Below are positions 24,178-31,358 of a stretch of 32,961 nt of DNA, piece after piece; position 1 is the first letter of the stretch; the number at the start of each line of letters is the position of its first letter. A model generated the notes under the pieces. It saw only the letters and a program-made list of their open reading frames with translations. It had not been told where the DNA came from and searched no databases. Made by a program: the position numbers and the translations under genes. The DNA comes from Candidatus Sumerlaeota bacterium. Its GTDB lineage: Bacteria; Sumerlaeota; Sumerlaeia; JADFCT01. The DNA is taken from the NCBI GenBank assembly GCA_026398575.1, contig JAPLSP010000033.1, positions 1 through 32,961 on the forward strand. Reading direction: 5' to 3'.

Positions 24178-24285
24178 CTGACAAAATAATATCTGACAAA
24201 ACAATGAAAACTCGTTGCAGTTGAATCAGGCAAGAATATCTCTGTGCCATTATTTTGTCGCACATTATTTTGTCAGACATTTTCC
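24178..24285. repeat. Inverted pair of TGACAAAATAAT repeats
   Basis: The left arm (24178-24206) has two copies of a unit reading TCTGACAAAATAATA or TCTGACAAAACAATG. The right arm (24247-24285) has two inverted copies, CATTATTTTGTCGCA and CATTATTTTGTCAGA. The two arms can form a hairpin of about 28 bp with a 40-nt loop. It lies just upstream of the oxidoreductase start, in its leader. Confidence 0.75.
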
Positions 24286-24485
24286 AGCACACCAAGGGAG
24301 CTCGGCTGAAATGCGCCCGCGCAGGAGAGGACAAAAAATCAAGAATCGGAAATCAAAGGGCAAGAATTGCGGCTTGCCTGGGGCGCGCGGGATTAGACAT
24401 CATTGGCTCGGTGAATGGGAATGCTGAAGTGTGTCGAGAAGCCGCGCTGAAGCGCGCTAGAAAAAAAGAGAGAGCATCTCACCTG

Positions 24486-24528
24486 CCGGCTTAAGCCGGA
24501 GGCAAGAAGGAACCTGCTAAAGCAGGTT
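24486..24528. repeat. Two short perfect palindromes
   Basis: CCGGCTTAAGCCGG (24486-24499) and AACCTGCTAAAGCAGGTT (24511-24528, nearly perfect). The second has the same core as the 35-nt units at 24818-24957. Confidence 0.7.
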
Positions 24529-24548
24529 GCTGAATTTTGGACATTTTT

Positions 24549-24808
24549 CCCCGAAGGGGAACTACAATCATAGCCGTGGGTGAAGCGAAGCGAATCCACG
24601 GTAGAGGCAAACGAATCATCGGTCCCCGAAGGGGGCCAACGCTGCTGCAAGAGCAGTCCTTTGCCTAGCCGATTCGAAACGCGCGAGCGAAATGCATCAG
24701 GCCGATCGGTCCGCGTTGGCCCCCTCCGGGGACCTGCTTTCGTATTCATCGTTTCCGTGGGTTCGCTTCGCTTCACCCACGGCTATGATAGTCTCCCCCC
24801 TTCGGGGG
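24549..24808. repeat. Large imperfect inverted repeat, arms of about 95 nt
   Basis: The left arm (24549-24642) and right arm (24713-24808) are roughly 80% complementary, separated by about 70 nt. Both contain CCCCGAAGGGG-type ends, TCATAGCCGTGGGTGAAGCG and GGGGGCCAACGC in mirrored order. Each arm also contains its own smaller palindromes. Confidence 0.75.
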
Positions 24809-24817
24809 ATTCAAACG

Positions 24818-24957
24818 TCCAAACTCCAGGAACTTGCTTAAGCAGGTTTGTTTCCAAACTCCGGGAATCTGTTTAGGCAGGTTTGTTTCCAAACTCCGGG
24901 AACCTGTTTAGGCAGGTTTGTTTCCAAATTCCAGAGACTTGATGAGACAGATTTCAT
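24818..24957. repeat. 35-nt direct repeat, four units
   Basis: Three well-conserved 35-nt units (24818-24852, 24853-24887 and 24888-24922) and a fourth, degenerate one (24923-24957) are strictly adjacent. Each contains an internal dyad around CTTGCTTAAGCAGG or CCTGTTTAGGCAGG. There are no spacers, so this is not a CRISPR array. Confidence 0.85.
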
Positions 24958-24980
24958 GCGATAAAGGGGTCAGACTCCAA

Positions 24981-25871
24981 ATGGCTGATCATGATGATAT
25001 TCATGATGTTGAGATTCCCTGGCTCGCGGGGATTTCGTGGCTGGCGTGCGACCTGATGATTGTTGCGACGGGCGATTGGCGGCGGGATCGGGCGGGTTTG
25101 CTGCGGGAGCAATCGGAGCATCTGGGCGTTGGCCGGGATGTCGCAGTCGTTTCCTGCTATCAAACGCATGGCGACGCCGTGGCTGTGATGGATGAGGCGC
25201 ATCCGCTTTATCGCCATGCCGTCGCGGCGGTTGGGAGGAAACAAGGCGAGGCGATGAAGGGCAGGACGATGGAGGGCGAGGCGATGAAGGGCAGGACGAT
25301 GGGGGTCAGGACGATACCAAGCGAGGAGATTCCGACCAAGGGGGCTGATGATACGGGAATCAATATACTGCTGCCCCAAACGGACGCCGTCATTTTGAAC
25401 GAGGCTGGATTTCTGGCGGCGGTGGCCACGGCCGATTGTGTGCCGGTCATTGCGGCGGACGTCCGCTGCCGCCGCGCCGCCATTATTCACGCCGGCTGGC
25501 GCGGGACGTATCACAGGATTACTCAAAAAACCATCCGGCGAATACGGACGCTTGGATCGCGAGCTGAAGACCTTCGGGTTTGGATAGGCCCCTGTATTCG
25601 TCGGCGGAATTATGAAGTGGGCGAAGATCTGATCGCGAAGTTTTCGCGCGAATTTCCGGAGGTTCCGGATGCGATTGATGGGAGACGGCTGGATTTGGCG
25701 GCGATCAACATCCGGCAGGCGCGAGTGATGGGTGTGGACCAGAAGAGTATTTGTGATTCAGGGAATTGCACGTTTGAAGATGCCCGCCTGCCTTCTTTCA
25801 GACGCGAGGGGGATAACGCTGGACGGATGCTAACGCGGATTGTGATTCGAGCGGGCGGGAGGGGGCAATAG
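24981..25871 (+). CDS. YfiH family protein (purine nucleoside phosphorylase / multicopper oxidase-like)
   Basis: A DUF152/YfiH (PgeF, LACC1-related) protein, a cytoplasmic family described as a purine nucleoside phosphorylase/deaminase or peptidoglycan-editing factor, formerly laccase domain. The zinc-binding and active-site motifs are all present: CYQTHGD, VATADCVPVIAAD, HAGWRGTYH, WIGPCIRRRNYEVG and the C-terminal NCTFED...PSFRREGDNAGRM. The start at 24981 uses AAAGGGG about 12 bases upstream. Earlier in-frame Met codons fall inside the 35-nt repeats. The protein carries an insertion of about 30 residues (GEAMK-GRTME repeated) from 15-nt tandem repeats at 25245-25319, between the Q-T-H-G and T-A-D-C-V motifs, in a loop. 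Confidence 0.88.
   Translation: MADHDDIHDVEIPWLAGISWLACDLMIVATGDWRRDRAGLLREQSEHLGVGRDVAVVSCYQTHGDAVAVMDEAHPLYRHAVAAVGRKQGEAMKGRTMEGEAMKGRTMGVRTIPSEEIPTKGADDTGINILLPQTDAVILNEAGFLAAVATADCVPVIAADVRCRRAAIIHAGWRGTYHRITQKTIRRIRTLGSRAEDLRVWIGPCIRRRNYEVGEDLIAKFSREFPEVPDAIDGRRLDLAAINIRQARVMGVDQKSICDSGNCTFEDARLPSFRREGDNAGRMLTRIVIRAGGRGQ
25245..25319 (+). repeat. 15-nt tandem repeats in the YfiH gene
   Basis: Five 15-mers are in register. Two types alternate (GGCGAGGCGATGAAG and GGCAGGACGATGGAG), so the higher-order period is 30 nt. They code in frame for GEAMK, GRTME, GEAMK, GRTMG and VRTIP. Confidence 0.88.
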
Positions 25872-25945
25872 GACGGATGGGGGCCTATGGGAGGTATGGG
25901 AACTTATGGGAAGAATGAGAACCGATAGGAAGAATAGGAAACCAA
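25872..25945. repeat. Purine-rich degenerate repeats after the YfiH gene
   Basis: Loose repeats of a roughly 10-nt TATGGGA-containing unit follow the YfiH stop directly. The sequence is strongly purine-biased on the plus strand and no gene is seen in it. Confidence 0.45.
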
Positions 25946-26003
25946 AAGATGCTGAGGGCTTGGAAGCGGCCTTGGAGCAAAGGGAAATCGCTTAAAATTA
26001 ACG

Positions 26004-26038
26004 GGCCGTTCCGCCGCAGATTAGGCGGCGGAACGGCC
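26004..26038. terminator. Strong hairpin between convergent genes
   Basis: GGCCGTTCCGCCGC (26004-26017) pairs perfectly with GCGGCGGAACGGCC (26025-26038) around a 7-nt loop. On the minus strand GTTAATTTTAAG follows, which suits termination of the leftward Gfo/Idh gene ending at 26106. It could also end the rightward YfiH transcript. Confidence 0.7.
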
Positions 26039-26105
26039 GATGGATGACAGTCTTCATGGGCGGCGCAGCCTACTCCAAGCCTTGCGCCGCTTTTTTCTTT
26101 GGGCG

Positions 26106-27458
26106 CTACACCAATGGGTCATGGCCTGTTGAGATGGGATGGAAGAGGCCTTTGCCCGGGCCAATCTGCCTTGGGACCAAGTCCTGCTTGCAGGCCTTCA
26201 TCAGCCAATCCCAGCTGATCGTCTTGCCTGTATTGGCGGCGATGCGCGCGCCGATGGCCGTCAGGGTGCTTTCGGCGATCCGCTGGCCTTCGTTCAGGTA
26301 CTTGCCCTGGCGGATGCTCTGGATCAGATCAATGTGCTCCTGTTTCATGGGAACAACGTTCTTGCCTGCGAACTTCCAGCTTTTCTCGCCACTGTAGCTG
26401 TTGTTGCAGTTGCTTGTGCCCTTGGTGCCGACGATTTTCTCGTCTCCGGCGCCGGTGCCGGGGCCATGGCCGCTGAAGCTGAGGCAACGGGCGCCGTTGG
26501 GATACTCGAATTCGGCGTACACATGATCCCAGATGTCGCCTTTATATTTCTCGAAGCCTTGTTCTGTACCGTTAAAGGACTTGCACGCCTTTTTCGCGGC
26601 CTCCTCAACAGTAATGTTTCCGTCGGCCTTCAAAGTATCGCGGCAGCCGCGTCCGCCGACGGCTGTGAACTTGGCCGGTGGGCCGTTGAAGCACCAGTTC
26701 ATGACGTCAATGTTATGGATGTGCTGCTCGCAAATCTGGTCGCCCGAAAGCCACGTGAAGTGATACCAGTTGTAGCACTGCCATTCCATTTCGCTCATGC
26801 CCGGCTTGACGTCGCCGTGATACCAGATGCCCCCGCCGATCCAGTAGCACTGTCCGCCAATGAGTTCGCCGATTTCGCCGTCGTGAATGCGCTTCATCAG
26901 CTCGACGCGGCTGAACTCATGCCGCCGCTGCGTTCCGCAGACGATGTGAAGTTTCTTTTCCTCGGCGAGTTTGGAGGCCGCCATAACCTCGCGGCAGCCG
27001 GCGACATCGGTCGCCACCGGCTTCTCGGTGAAAACGTGCTTGCCGGCTTTGATCGCGGCCATGAGTTGCCGTCCGCGAAAACCCGGCGCCGTGGCCATCA
27101 GAAGGAGGTCGGCATTTGACTTGGCGATCTGCTCGTGGCAATCAAAGCCGCCGAAACAGGTTTCCGGGGTGGCTTTGATTTTGTCTTTCCACTTGGCGTC
27201 TTTCTTCATTCGGTCACAAAGGCCCACGGCCTTGTCCTTGAAGAGGTCGGCGTAGGCCACCACTTCGAGGCCCGGATCTGCATCCAGGCAGTCCACGATG
27301 GCGCCGCTGCCGCGTCCGCCGCATCCCAGGAGTCCGATCTTTATGGTGTCGGAGCCGGCTCCATAAGCCATCCGCGCCACTGCCGCCGTCGCCGCCACTG
27401 CGCCAGCAGCCATCACGCCTTTTTTCAACATGCTATTGTTCGTCTCTATCGTTGCCAT
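26106..27458 (-). CDS. Gfo/Idh/MocA family oxidoreductase
   Basis: A 450-aa NAD(P)-dependent sugar/polyol dehydrogenase-type protein. An N-terminal hydrophobic leader (MLKKGVMAAGAVAATAAVARMAYG) precedes the Rossmann fold with IGLLGCGGRGSG. TEKPVATD carries the conserved E-K-P, and GGQCYWIGGG, NWYHFTWLSGDQICEQHIHN and WCFNGPPAKF form the typical second half. The last conserved segment is LNEGQRIAESTLTAI. The leader resembles Tat signals in the neighbouring proteins, but the twin arginine is replaced by Lys-Lys. AAGGAG precedes the ATG at 27458. It is a paralogue of the next gene upstream and last in a run of five leftward genes. The substrate is unknown. Confidence 0.9.
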   Translation of the reverse strand: MATIETNNSMLKKGVMAAGAVAATAAVARMAYGAGSDTIKIGLLGCGGRGSGAIVDCLDADPGLEVVAYADLFKDKAVGLCDRMKKDAKWKDKIKATPETCFGGFDCHEQIAKSNADLLLMATAPGFRGRQLMAAIKAGKHVFTEKPVATDVAGCREVMAASKLAEEKKLHIVCGTQRRHEFSRVELMKRIHDGEIGELIGGQCYWIGGGIWYHGDVKPGMSEMEWQCYNWYHFTWLSGDQICEQHIHNIDVMNWCFNGPPAKFTAVGGRGCRDTLKADGNITVEEAAKKACKSFNGTEQGFEKYKGDIWDHVYAEFEYPNGARCLSFSGHGPGTGAGDEKIVGTKGTSNCNNSYSGEKSWKFAGKNVVPMKQEHIDLIQSIRQGKYLNEGQRIAESTLTAIGARIAANTGKTISWDWLMKACKQDLVPRQIGPGKGLFHPISTGHDPLV

Positions 27459-27547
27459 CAGTAATCTCCTTTACAGATTTTCTTGCTCGCGCCCGCTGGA
27501 ATCCTTTGGCGCGTTTGCGCTTTGATGCGCCCGTCCTTGCCTGGCTG

Positions 27548-28849
27548 CTAGCCTTTCTTTTTGGGCGCAGGTTGTTCGAAGCCGGCCAGTTTATACTTTC
27601 CGGGGATCGCGTAGGATTCCACAGGCTTAGAGTCTGCGAGCTTCATGCCGTCGGGCGGCAGCAGGTTCAGTGTGCATTTTTTCTCGAACCACGACCGGTT
27701 GAATTTCTGGCGCGTATAGGCCGATTCGCGGCCCATGATGGCGGTCAGCGTGCTTTCGGCGATGCGCTGGCCTTCGTTGAGCGGGGCGCCGTCGCGGATG
27801 CTCTTGACCAGGTCCGCGTGCTCCACTTCATAAGGATTCGGATTGGGGCCTTCATATTTCCACAGCACCTTGCCGGTGTAGTCTTTGATAACCGCGTCGG
27901 GCAAATCCACAACACCCTTCGTCCCGGCGATCCGCTCGCAAATCCGGGGATCCGTGCCTTCGATCTGGCGGCACATGCTGATGGTGCGAATGTCATTGGG
28001 ATAATAGAACTCGACTCCGAAGTGATCATAGATGTTGCCATATTCCGGGCCGGTGCGCGCCTGGCGTCCGCCGCATCCGACGACGGCATCGGGCATCGCC
28101 TTCATGGCCCAATTGATGATATCAATGTTGTGGACGTGCTGCTCGCAGATATGATCGCCCGAAAGCCACGTGAAGTAGTACCAGTTGCGCAGCTGATATT
28201 CCACGTCGCCCTCGTTGGGCTTGCGCTTATAGACGTTGTCCAGCCCGCCCTGGTTCCAATAGCACTGAGCCGACATGACTGTGCCGATCATGCCGTCGAG
28301 CACGCGCTTCATCGTCTCGATGTATTTGGCCTCGTGCCGCCGCTGCGTGCCGGCGACAATGGCCAACTTCTTCTCTTCCGCCTTCTTGGAGGCCTCCATG
28401 ACCATTTGGATGCCGGCCGGGCAGACGGCCACCGGCTTTTCCATGAAGATGTTTTTGCCGGCATTGACGGCTTCGGTCAGATGCAACGGGCGGAATCCCG
28501 GCGGAGTGGCCAGGATGACCAGGTTGACCTCAGCCAAAGCCATCAGTTTCTTGTAACCGTCCAGGCCGACGAAGCAATGATCGTCGGCAACCTTGAATTC
28601 CTTTTTGGCGCCGTCAAGACGGTCCTGGAACGCATCGGCCAGGGCGACAACCGTCACGCCCTGCGACGCCTTGACGCAATCCTTGCCCGCCTGGGTTCCG
28701 CGTCCGCCGCAGCCAACGATGCCGACGCGGATCGCGTCGCTCGCGGCCGCCCGGCCCAGAGGCACGCCCGCGCTGGTGAACGCGATCGCTCCGGCGGCCA
28801 GGGCCGATTTCTTAATCAGGTCTCTTCGAGTAATGATTAGTTTGCCCAT
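27548..28849 (-). CDS. Gfo/Idh/MocA family oxidoreductase with Tat signal
   Basis: A 433-aa paralogue of the gene downstream. It begins with a twin-arginine signal (ITRRDLIKKSALAAGAIA), followed by the Rossmann motif VGIVGCGGRGTQ and by MEKPVAVCPAG. The shared NWYYFTWLSGDHICEQHVHN and LNEGQRIAESTLTAI segments confirm paralogy. Start 28849 has GGAGAGGAC just upstream; the frame continues open to 29035 but without protein-like sequence. Exported Gfo/Idh proteins that bind cofactor before Tat export are common in Planctomycetota and related phyla, where they are often clustered with isomerases and hydrolases. The substrate cannot be read from sequence. Confidence 0.92.
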   Translation of the reverse strand: MGKLIITRRDLIKKSALAAGAIAFTSAGVPLGRAAASDAIRVGIVGCGGRGTQAGKDCVKASQGVTVVALADAFQDRLDGAKKEFKVADDHCFVGLDGYKKLMALAEVNLVILATPPGFRPLHLTEAVNAGKNIFMEKPVAVCPAGIQMVMEASKKAEEKKLAIVAGTQRRHEAKYIETMKRVLDGMIGTVMSAQCYWNQGGLDNVYKRKPNEGDVEYQLRNWYYFTWLSGDHICEQHVHNIDIINWAMKAMPDAVVGCGGRQARTGPEYGNIYDHFGVEFYYPNDIRTISMCRQIEGTDPRICERIAGTKGVVDLPDAVIKDYTGKVLWKYEGPNPNPYEVEHADLVKSIRDGAPLNEGQRIAESTLTAIMGRESAYTRQKFNRSWFEKKCTLNLLPPDGMKLADSKPVESYAIPGKYKLAGFEQPAPKKKG

Positions 28850-29006
28850 GTTGTCCTCTCCAACTTTATATCTGGGGTGTATTCCACTTCTTTGAGCTCT
28901 TCCACTCAATTGCGCCACAAATACTTGTCGCCTCCTTACGCTTCCTCCCCAGCCGCCGAAGGCGGGCCTTCCGCCGCCTTCCAGGGCTTCTGGTATTCCC
29001 GTTTTG

Positions 29007-29960
29007 TTAAATCTTGTAAGGCTCATCAAAAGCATCGCACCAGCGATAGGCGTTTAGCAGCGCGATTTCGCCTTCCTTGCCGCCCTTGCTCTTGCCATGC
29101 TCCATGCCCAACACGCCTTGGAAACCTTTTTCATAAATGAACTTGAAGATGCTGCGATAGTTGATTTCGCCCGTCGTCGGTTCCTTGCGGCCCGGCGTAT
29201 CGCCCAGGTGATAGTGGGCGATATAGTCCCAGCCATTTTTGATGTTGGGGATCAGGTCGCCTTCGGTGATCTGCTGATGATAGATATCGTTGACGATTTT
29301 GCACGAAGGGCTGCCCACCGCTTTGCAGATTTCGACGGCTTGCGGAATCTTGGTCAGGAACAAGCCTTTGTGATCGCGCGGGTTGAGCGGCTCGAGGGTC
29401 AGGATGCAGCCGGATGGCTCGACTTCCTTCATGATCCACTTCAGGTTCTCGATCACGTTTTCCGTCTGTTTTTCCATCGGCATGTCTTTGACGAGGCCGC
29501 CCGGCACGACCAGGAACCACTTGGCGTTGACCCGCTTAAGCTGCTCGCAAATGCCCTTGTAATTCTTTACCAGCTCTTCCCGCCTGTCCGTGCTGGCGAC
29601 CATGCTTCCGCTGCTGCAATAAGGCCCGCCGAGCGTAAGCCCAAGTTTTTCCATCTCCTTGACGATTTTGTCCTGATCTTCCGGTTTCTTTTTCAGGAAG
29701 CCGCCGTCGAGCAGCGCGGAGAAACCCTGATCAGCCATGAAGCGCAACTGCTCGATTGGGTCTTTGCCGGCATGGGCTTCGAAGTGGCCGAATTGCGGGG
29801 CGTATTTCAATTTGAATTTCTTTTTGCCGGCATCGGCAGGCTTGCCGGCGTCCGCGGGCTGCGCGGGAGCGGCCGGGGCTTGCGCCAACGCGGATGAGCC
29901 TGCGGCCAAGACGCCGGCGCCGGCAATCAGGCCAGCGCCGCAGAAATTTCTTCGATCCAT
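29007..29960 (-). CDS. Exported sugar isomerase, Hyi-like TIM barrel
   Basis: A 317-aa xylose-isomerase-like TIM barrel of the hydroxypyruvate isomerase family. The N-terminus is a Tat-type signal (MDRRNFCGAGLIAGAGVLAA) followed by an Ala/Pro/Gly-rich linker to about residue 45. The usual metal/active-site positions are LTLEPLNPRDHKG (Glu), KIVNDIYHQQI (Asp), IAHYHLGDTPGR (His) and LGMEHGKS (Glu). A short AGAAAGG lies upstream of the ATG. It is located directly upstream of two Gfo/Idh dehydrogenases, so successive isomerisation and oxidation of one sugar is a reasonable inference. Whether hydroxypyruvate or a sugar is the real substrate is unknown. Confidence 0.88.
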   Translation of the reverse strand: MDRRNFCGAGLIAGAGVLAAGSSALAQAPAAPAQPADAGKPADAGKKKFKLKYAPQFGHFEAHAGKDPIEQLRFMADQGFSALLDGGFLKKKPEDQDKIVKEMEKLGLTLGGPYCSSGSMVASTDRREELVKNYKGICEQLKRVNAKWFLVVPGGLVKDMPMEKQTENVIENLKWIMKEVEPSGCILTLEPLNPRDHKGLFLTKIPQAVEICKAVGSPSCKIVNDIYHQQITEGDLIPNIKNGWDYIAHYHLGDTPGRKEPTTGEINYRSIFKFIYEKGFQGVLGMEHGKSKGGKEGEIALLNAYRWCDAFDEPYKI

Positions 29961-30004
29961 TGTAAAGGCCTTTCTTGGGGGGATGAGCTGCTATATAGCT
30001 TTTT

Positions 30005-30040
30005 CAAGGACATCAAGGACCACAAGGACGGCAAGGACCC
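30005..30040. repeat. Four 9-nt CAAGGAC repeats after the discoidin-like gene
   Basis: CAAGGACAT, CAAGGACCA, CAAGGACGG and CAAGGACCC follow the leftward discoidin-like stop (30045-30047) by five bases. They would be in the 3' untranslated or intercistronic RNA. Confidence 0.75.
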
Positions 30041-30044
30041 GGCT

Positions 30045-31112
30045 TTATTCTTCCAGCACGCCGAGTTCGGCTACGGAGGTCCAGGCCTGATCGTTCATTT
30101 CGGATTTGGCCAACAGCTTGACGTATTGCCCTTGCTTGGCGGTGAAGGTGATTTTCTTTTCTTCTTTGCCGCTTGCCATTGTTCCCTTGGTCACTGGCTC
30201 GCCGAAGTTGTCTTTGCTGTCGCTGACATAGATTTCATAGTCCTTGATCATTCCATTGTCTATGTCACCCTGGCGGGGCAGGTATTTAAGGCCGCAAACT
30301 TTGCGGGCCTTGCCCAGATCAAGGATGATATAGTGCGGACAGGGAGGATTGGCGTCCTGCCACTGCGTATGCCAGATGGTTTCTTTGTCGCCGTCAATGG
30401 CGGTGGCGGCTTTGCCGTCTTCGCCTGCGGTTTCTTCGCTGTCAGCCTTGACGACTTTCAACTCCGCGCGGGGGACGTCCTTGCCACCCGCCGCCGGCGC
30501 CGCCGCTGCGCCACCCGTTGCTGCTGGCGCGGTCGGAGCTGCCGGAGCTGCCGCCTCGGCGCCGCCCGCCGCGCCGTCCGTGATAACGCTCAGTTCCGCC
30601 ACCGAAGTCCAAGCTTGGTCGGCTTGTTCGGATGTGGCCAGAAGCATGAAGTATTGGCCTTTCTTGGGCTCTTTCAGCATGACTTTTTGATCGTCGGCGC
30701 TATTCGGCCAGGTTCCCTTGGCCACCGCCGTTCCCATTTTGTCTTTCTCTTTTTCGCCGCTCACGTAGAATTCATAATCTTTGATCCGGCCATTTTCGCC
30801 TTCCTGGCGCGGCACGTAAACAAAGCCTTTGATCTCGACGGATTTGCCGCAATCAACGATGATATAATGCGGGCATGGCGGGCTGGCGTCCTGCCATTGG
30901 GTATGCCAGAAGTTGGCCTTGTCGCCGTCCACGGCGTTGGCGCCTTTGCCGTCCTCGCCCGAGGTTTCCTCGCTATCCACTTTCACGACTTTAAGAGTCA
31001 GTTTTTCCTCGGCTGCCGCCCGTGCAATGGGCAGCGAAATCACGGAAACGATCACCCCCAGGATGGCCAACGCCGCCATCCAGCTTGTGTTTGCAATACA
31101 CCGTTTCGTCAT
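30045..31112 (-). CDS. Secreted two-domain discoidin (F5/8 type C)-like protein
   Basis: A 355-aa exported protein. A signal peptide (hydrophobic 12-30, cleavage near ARA-AAEE) precedes two tandem copies of a beta-sandwich carbohydrate-binding-like domain (about 38-178 and 215-354). The copies are joined by an Ala/Pro/Gly linker. Both repeats share VDSEET or ADSEET, (A/T)-(V/I)-DGDK, WHTQWQDA, PPCPHYII, a GRIKDYE- or GMIKDYE-type strand, and DQAWTSVAELSV or DQAWTSVAELGV. This is the F5/8 type C / galactose-binding-like pattern, where the W-H-T and Y-I-I-x-D segments are conserved. A strong GGGAGGGAG precedes the ATG at 31112. It probably binds a polysaccharide on the cell surface or in the periplasm. 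Confidence 0.85.
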   Translation of the reverse strand: MTKRCIANTSWMAALAILGVIVSVISLPIARAAAEEKLTLKVVKVDSEETSGEDGKGANAVDGDKANFWHTQWQDASPPCPHYIIVDCGKSVEIKGFVYVPRQEGENGRIKDYEFYVSGEKEKDKMGTAVAKGTWPNSADDQKVMLKEPKKGQYFMLLATSEQADQAWTSVAELSVITDGAAGGAEAAAPAAPTAPAATGGAAAAPAAGGKDVPRAELKVVKADSEETAGEDGKAATAIDGDKETIWHTQWQDANPPCPHYIILDLGKARKVCGLKYLPRQGDIDNGMIKDYEIYVSDSKDNFGEPVTKGTMASGKEEKKITFTAKQGQYVKLLAKSEMNDQAWTSVAELGVLEE

Positions 31113-31268
31113 TGTTGCATCTCCCTCCCGAAAGATTCTAATGTTGCGGTGAAGCTAGCCTGTGGGACATGACTTCACAAAGAAGAAAAGATAGTCCAGG
31201 AGTGGCGCAAGGGCAAGGGCAAAAAGAGACGCGGAGAGGGGAGACGCGGAGGGGCACGGACAGGCACG

Positions 31269-31358
31269 GACCGACACGGACTAACACGGACAACCACGGA
31301 CCAGCGACGGCCTTCACCGCGCCTGGTCCGTGTTTGTCCGTGCCAGTCCGTGTCAGTC
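31269..31358. repeat. Long hairpin from inverted CACGGAC decamer arrays
   Basis: The arms 31269-31304 and 31323-31358 are 36 nt each with about five mismatches, and the loop is 18 nt. Each arm has three CACGGAC units with 10-nt spacing; the wider array begins near 31253. The stop codon of the leftward glycoside hydrolase gene (31353-31355) lies inside the right arm. The structure could act as a terminator or 3' stabiliser, although no T-run follows. Confidence 0.85.

Larger units (their letters stand above)
24205..24980. other. Gene-free repeat region between the oxidoreductase and YfiH genes
   Basis: About 780 nt with no credible gene. It contains the right part of the TGACAAAATAAT inverted pair, a chain of short palindromes (24421-24540), a pair of inverted arms of about 95 nt (24549-24642 and 24713-24808) and four 35-nt direct repeats (24818-24957). 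Short open frames run through it on both strands but encode only palindrome-derived sequence. The last bases, GATAAAGGGGTCAGACTCC, resemble half of a REP-like palindrome common in many genomes and also supply the YfiH ribosome-binding site. Confidence 0.75.

Noticed and set aside
24818..24957. Possible CRISPR array with 35-nt repeats
   Set aside because: Units are directly adjacent without spacers, and no cas genes are present.
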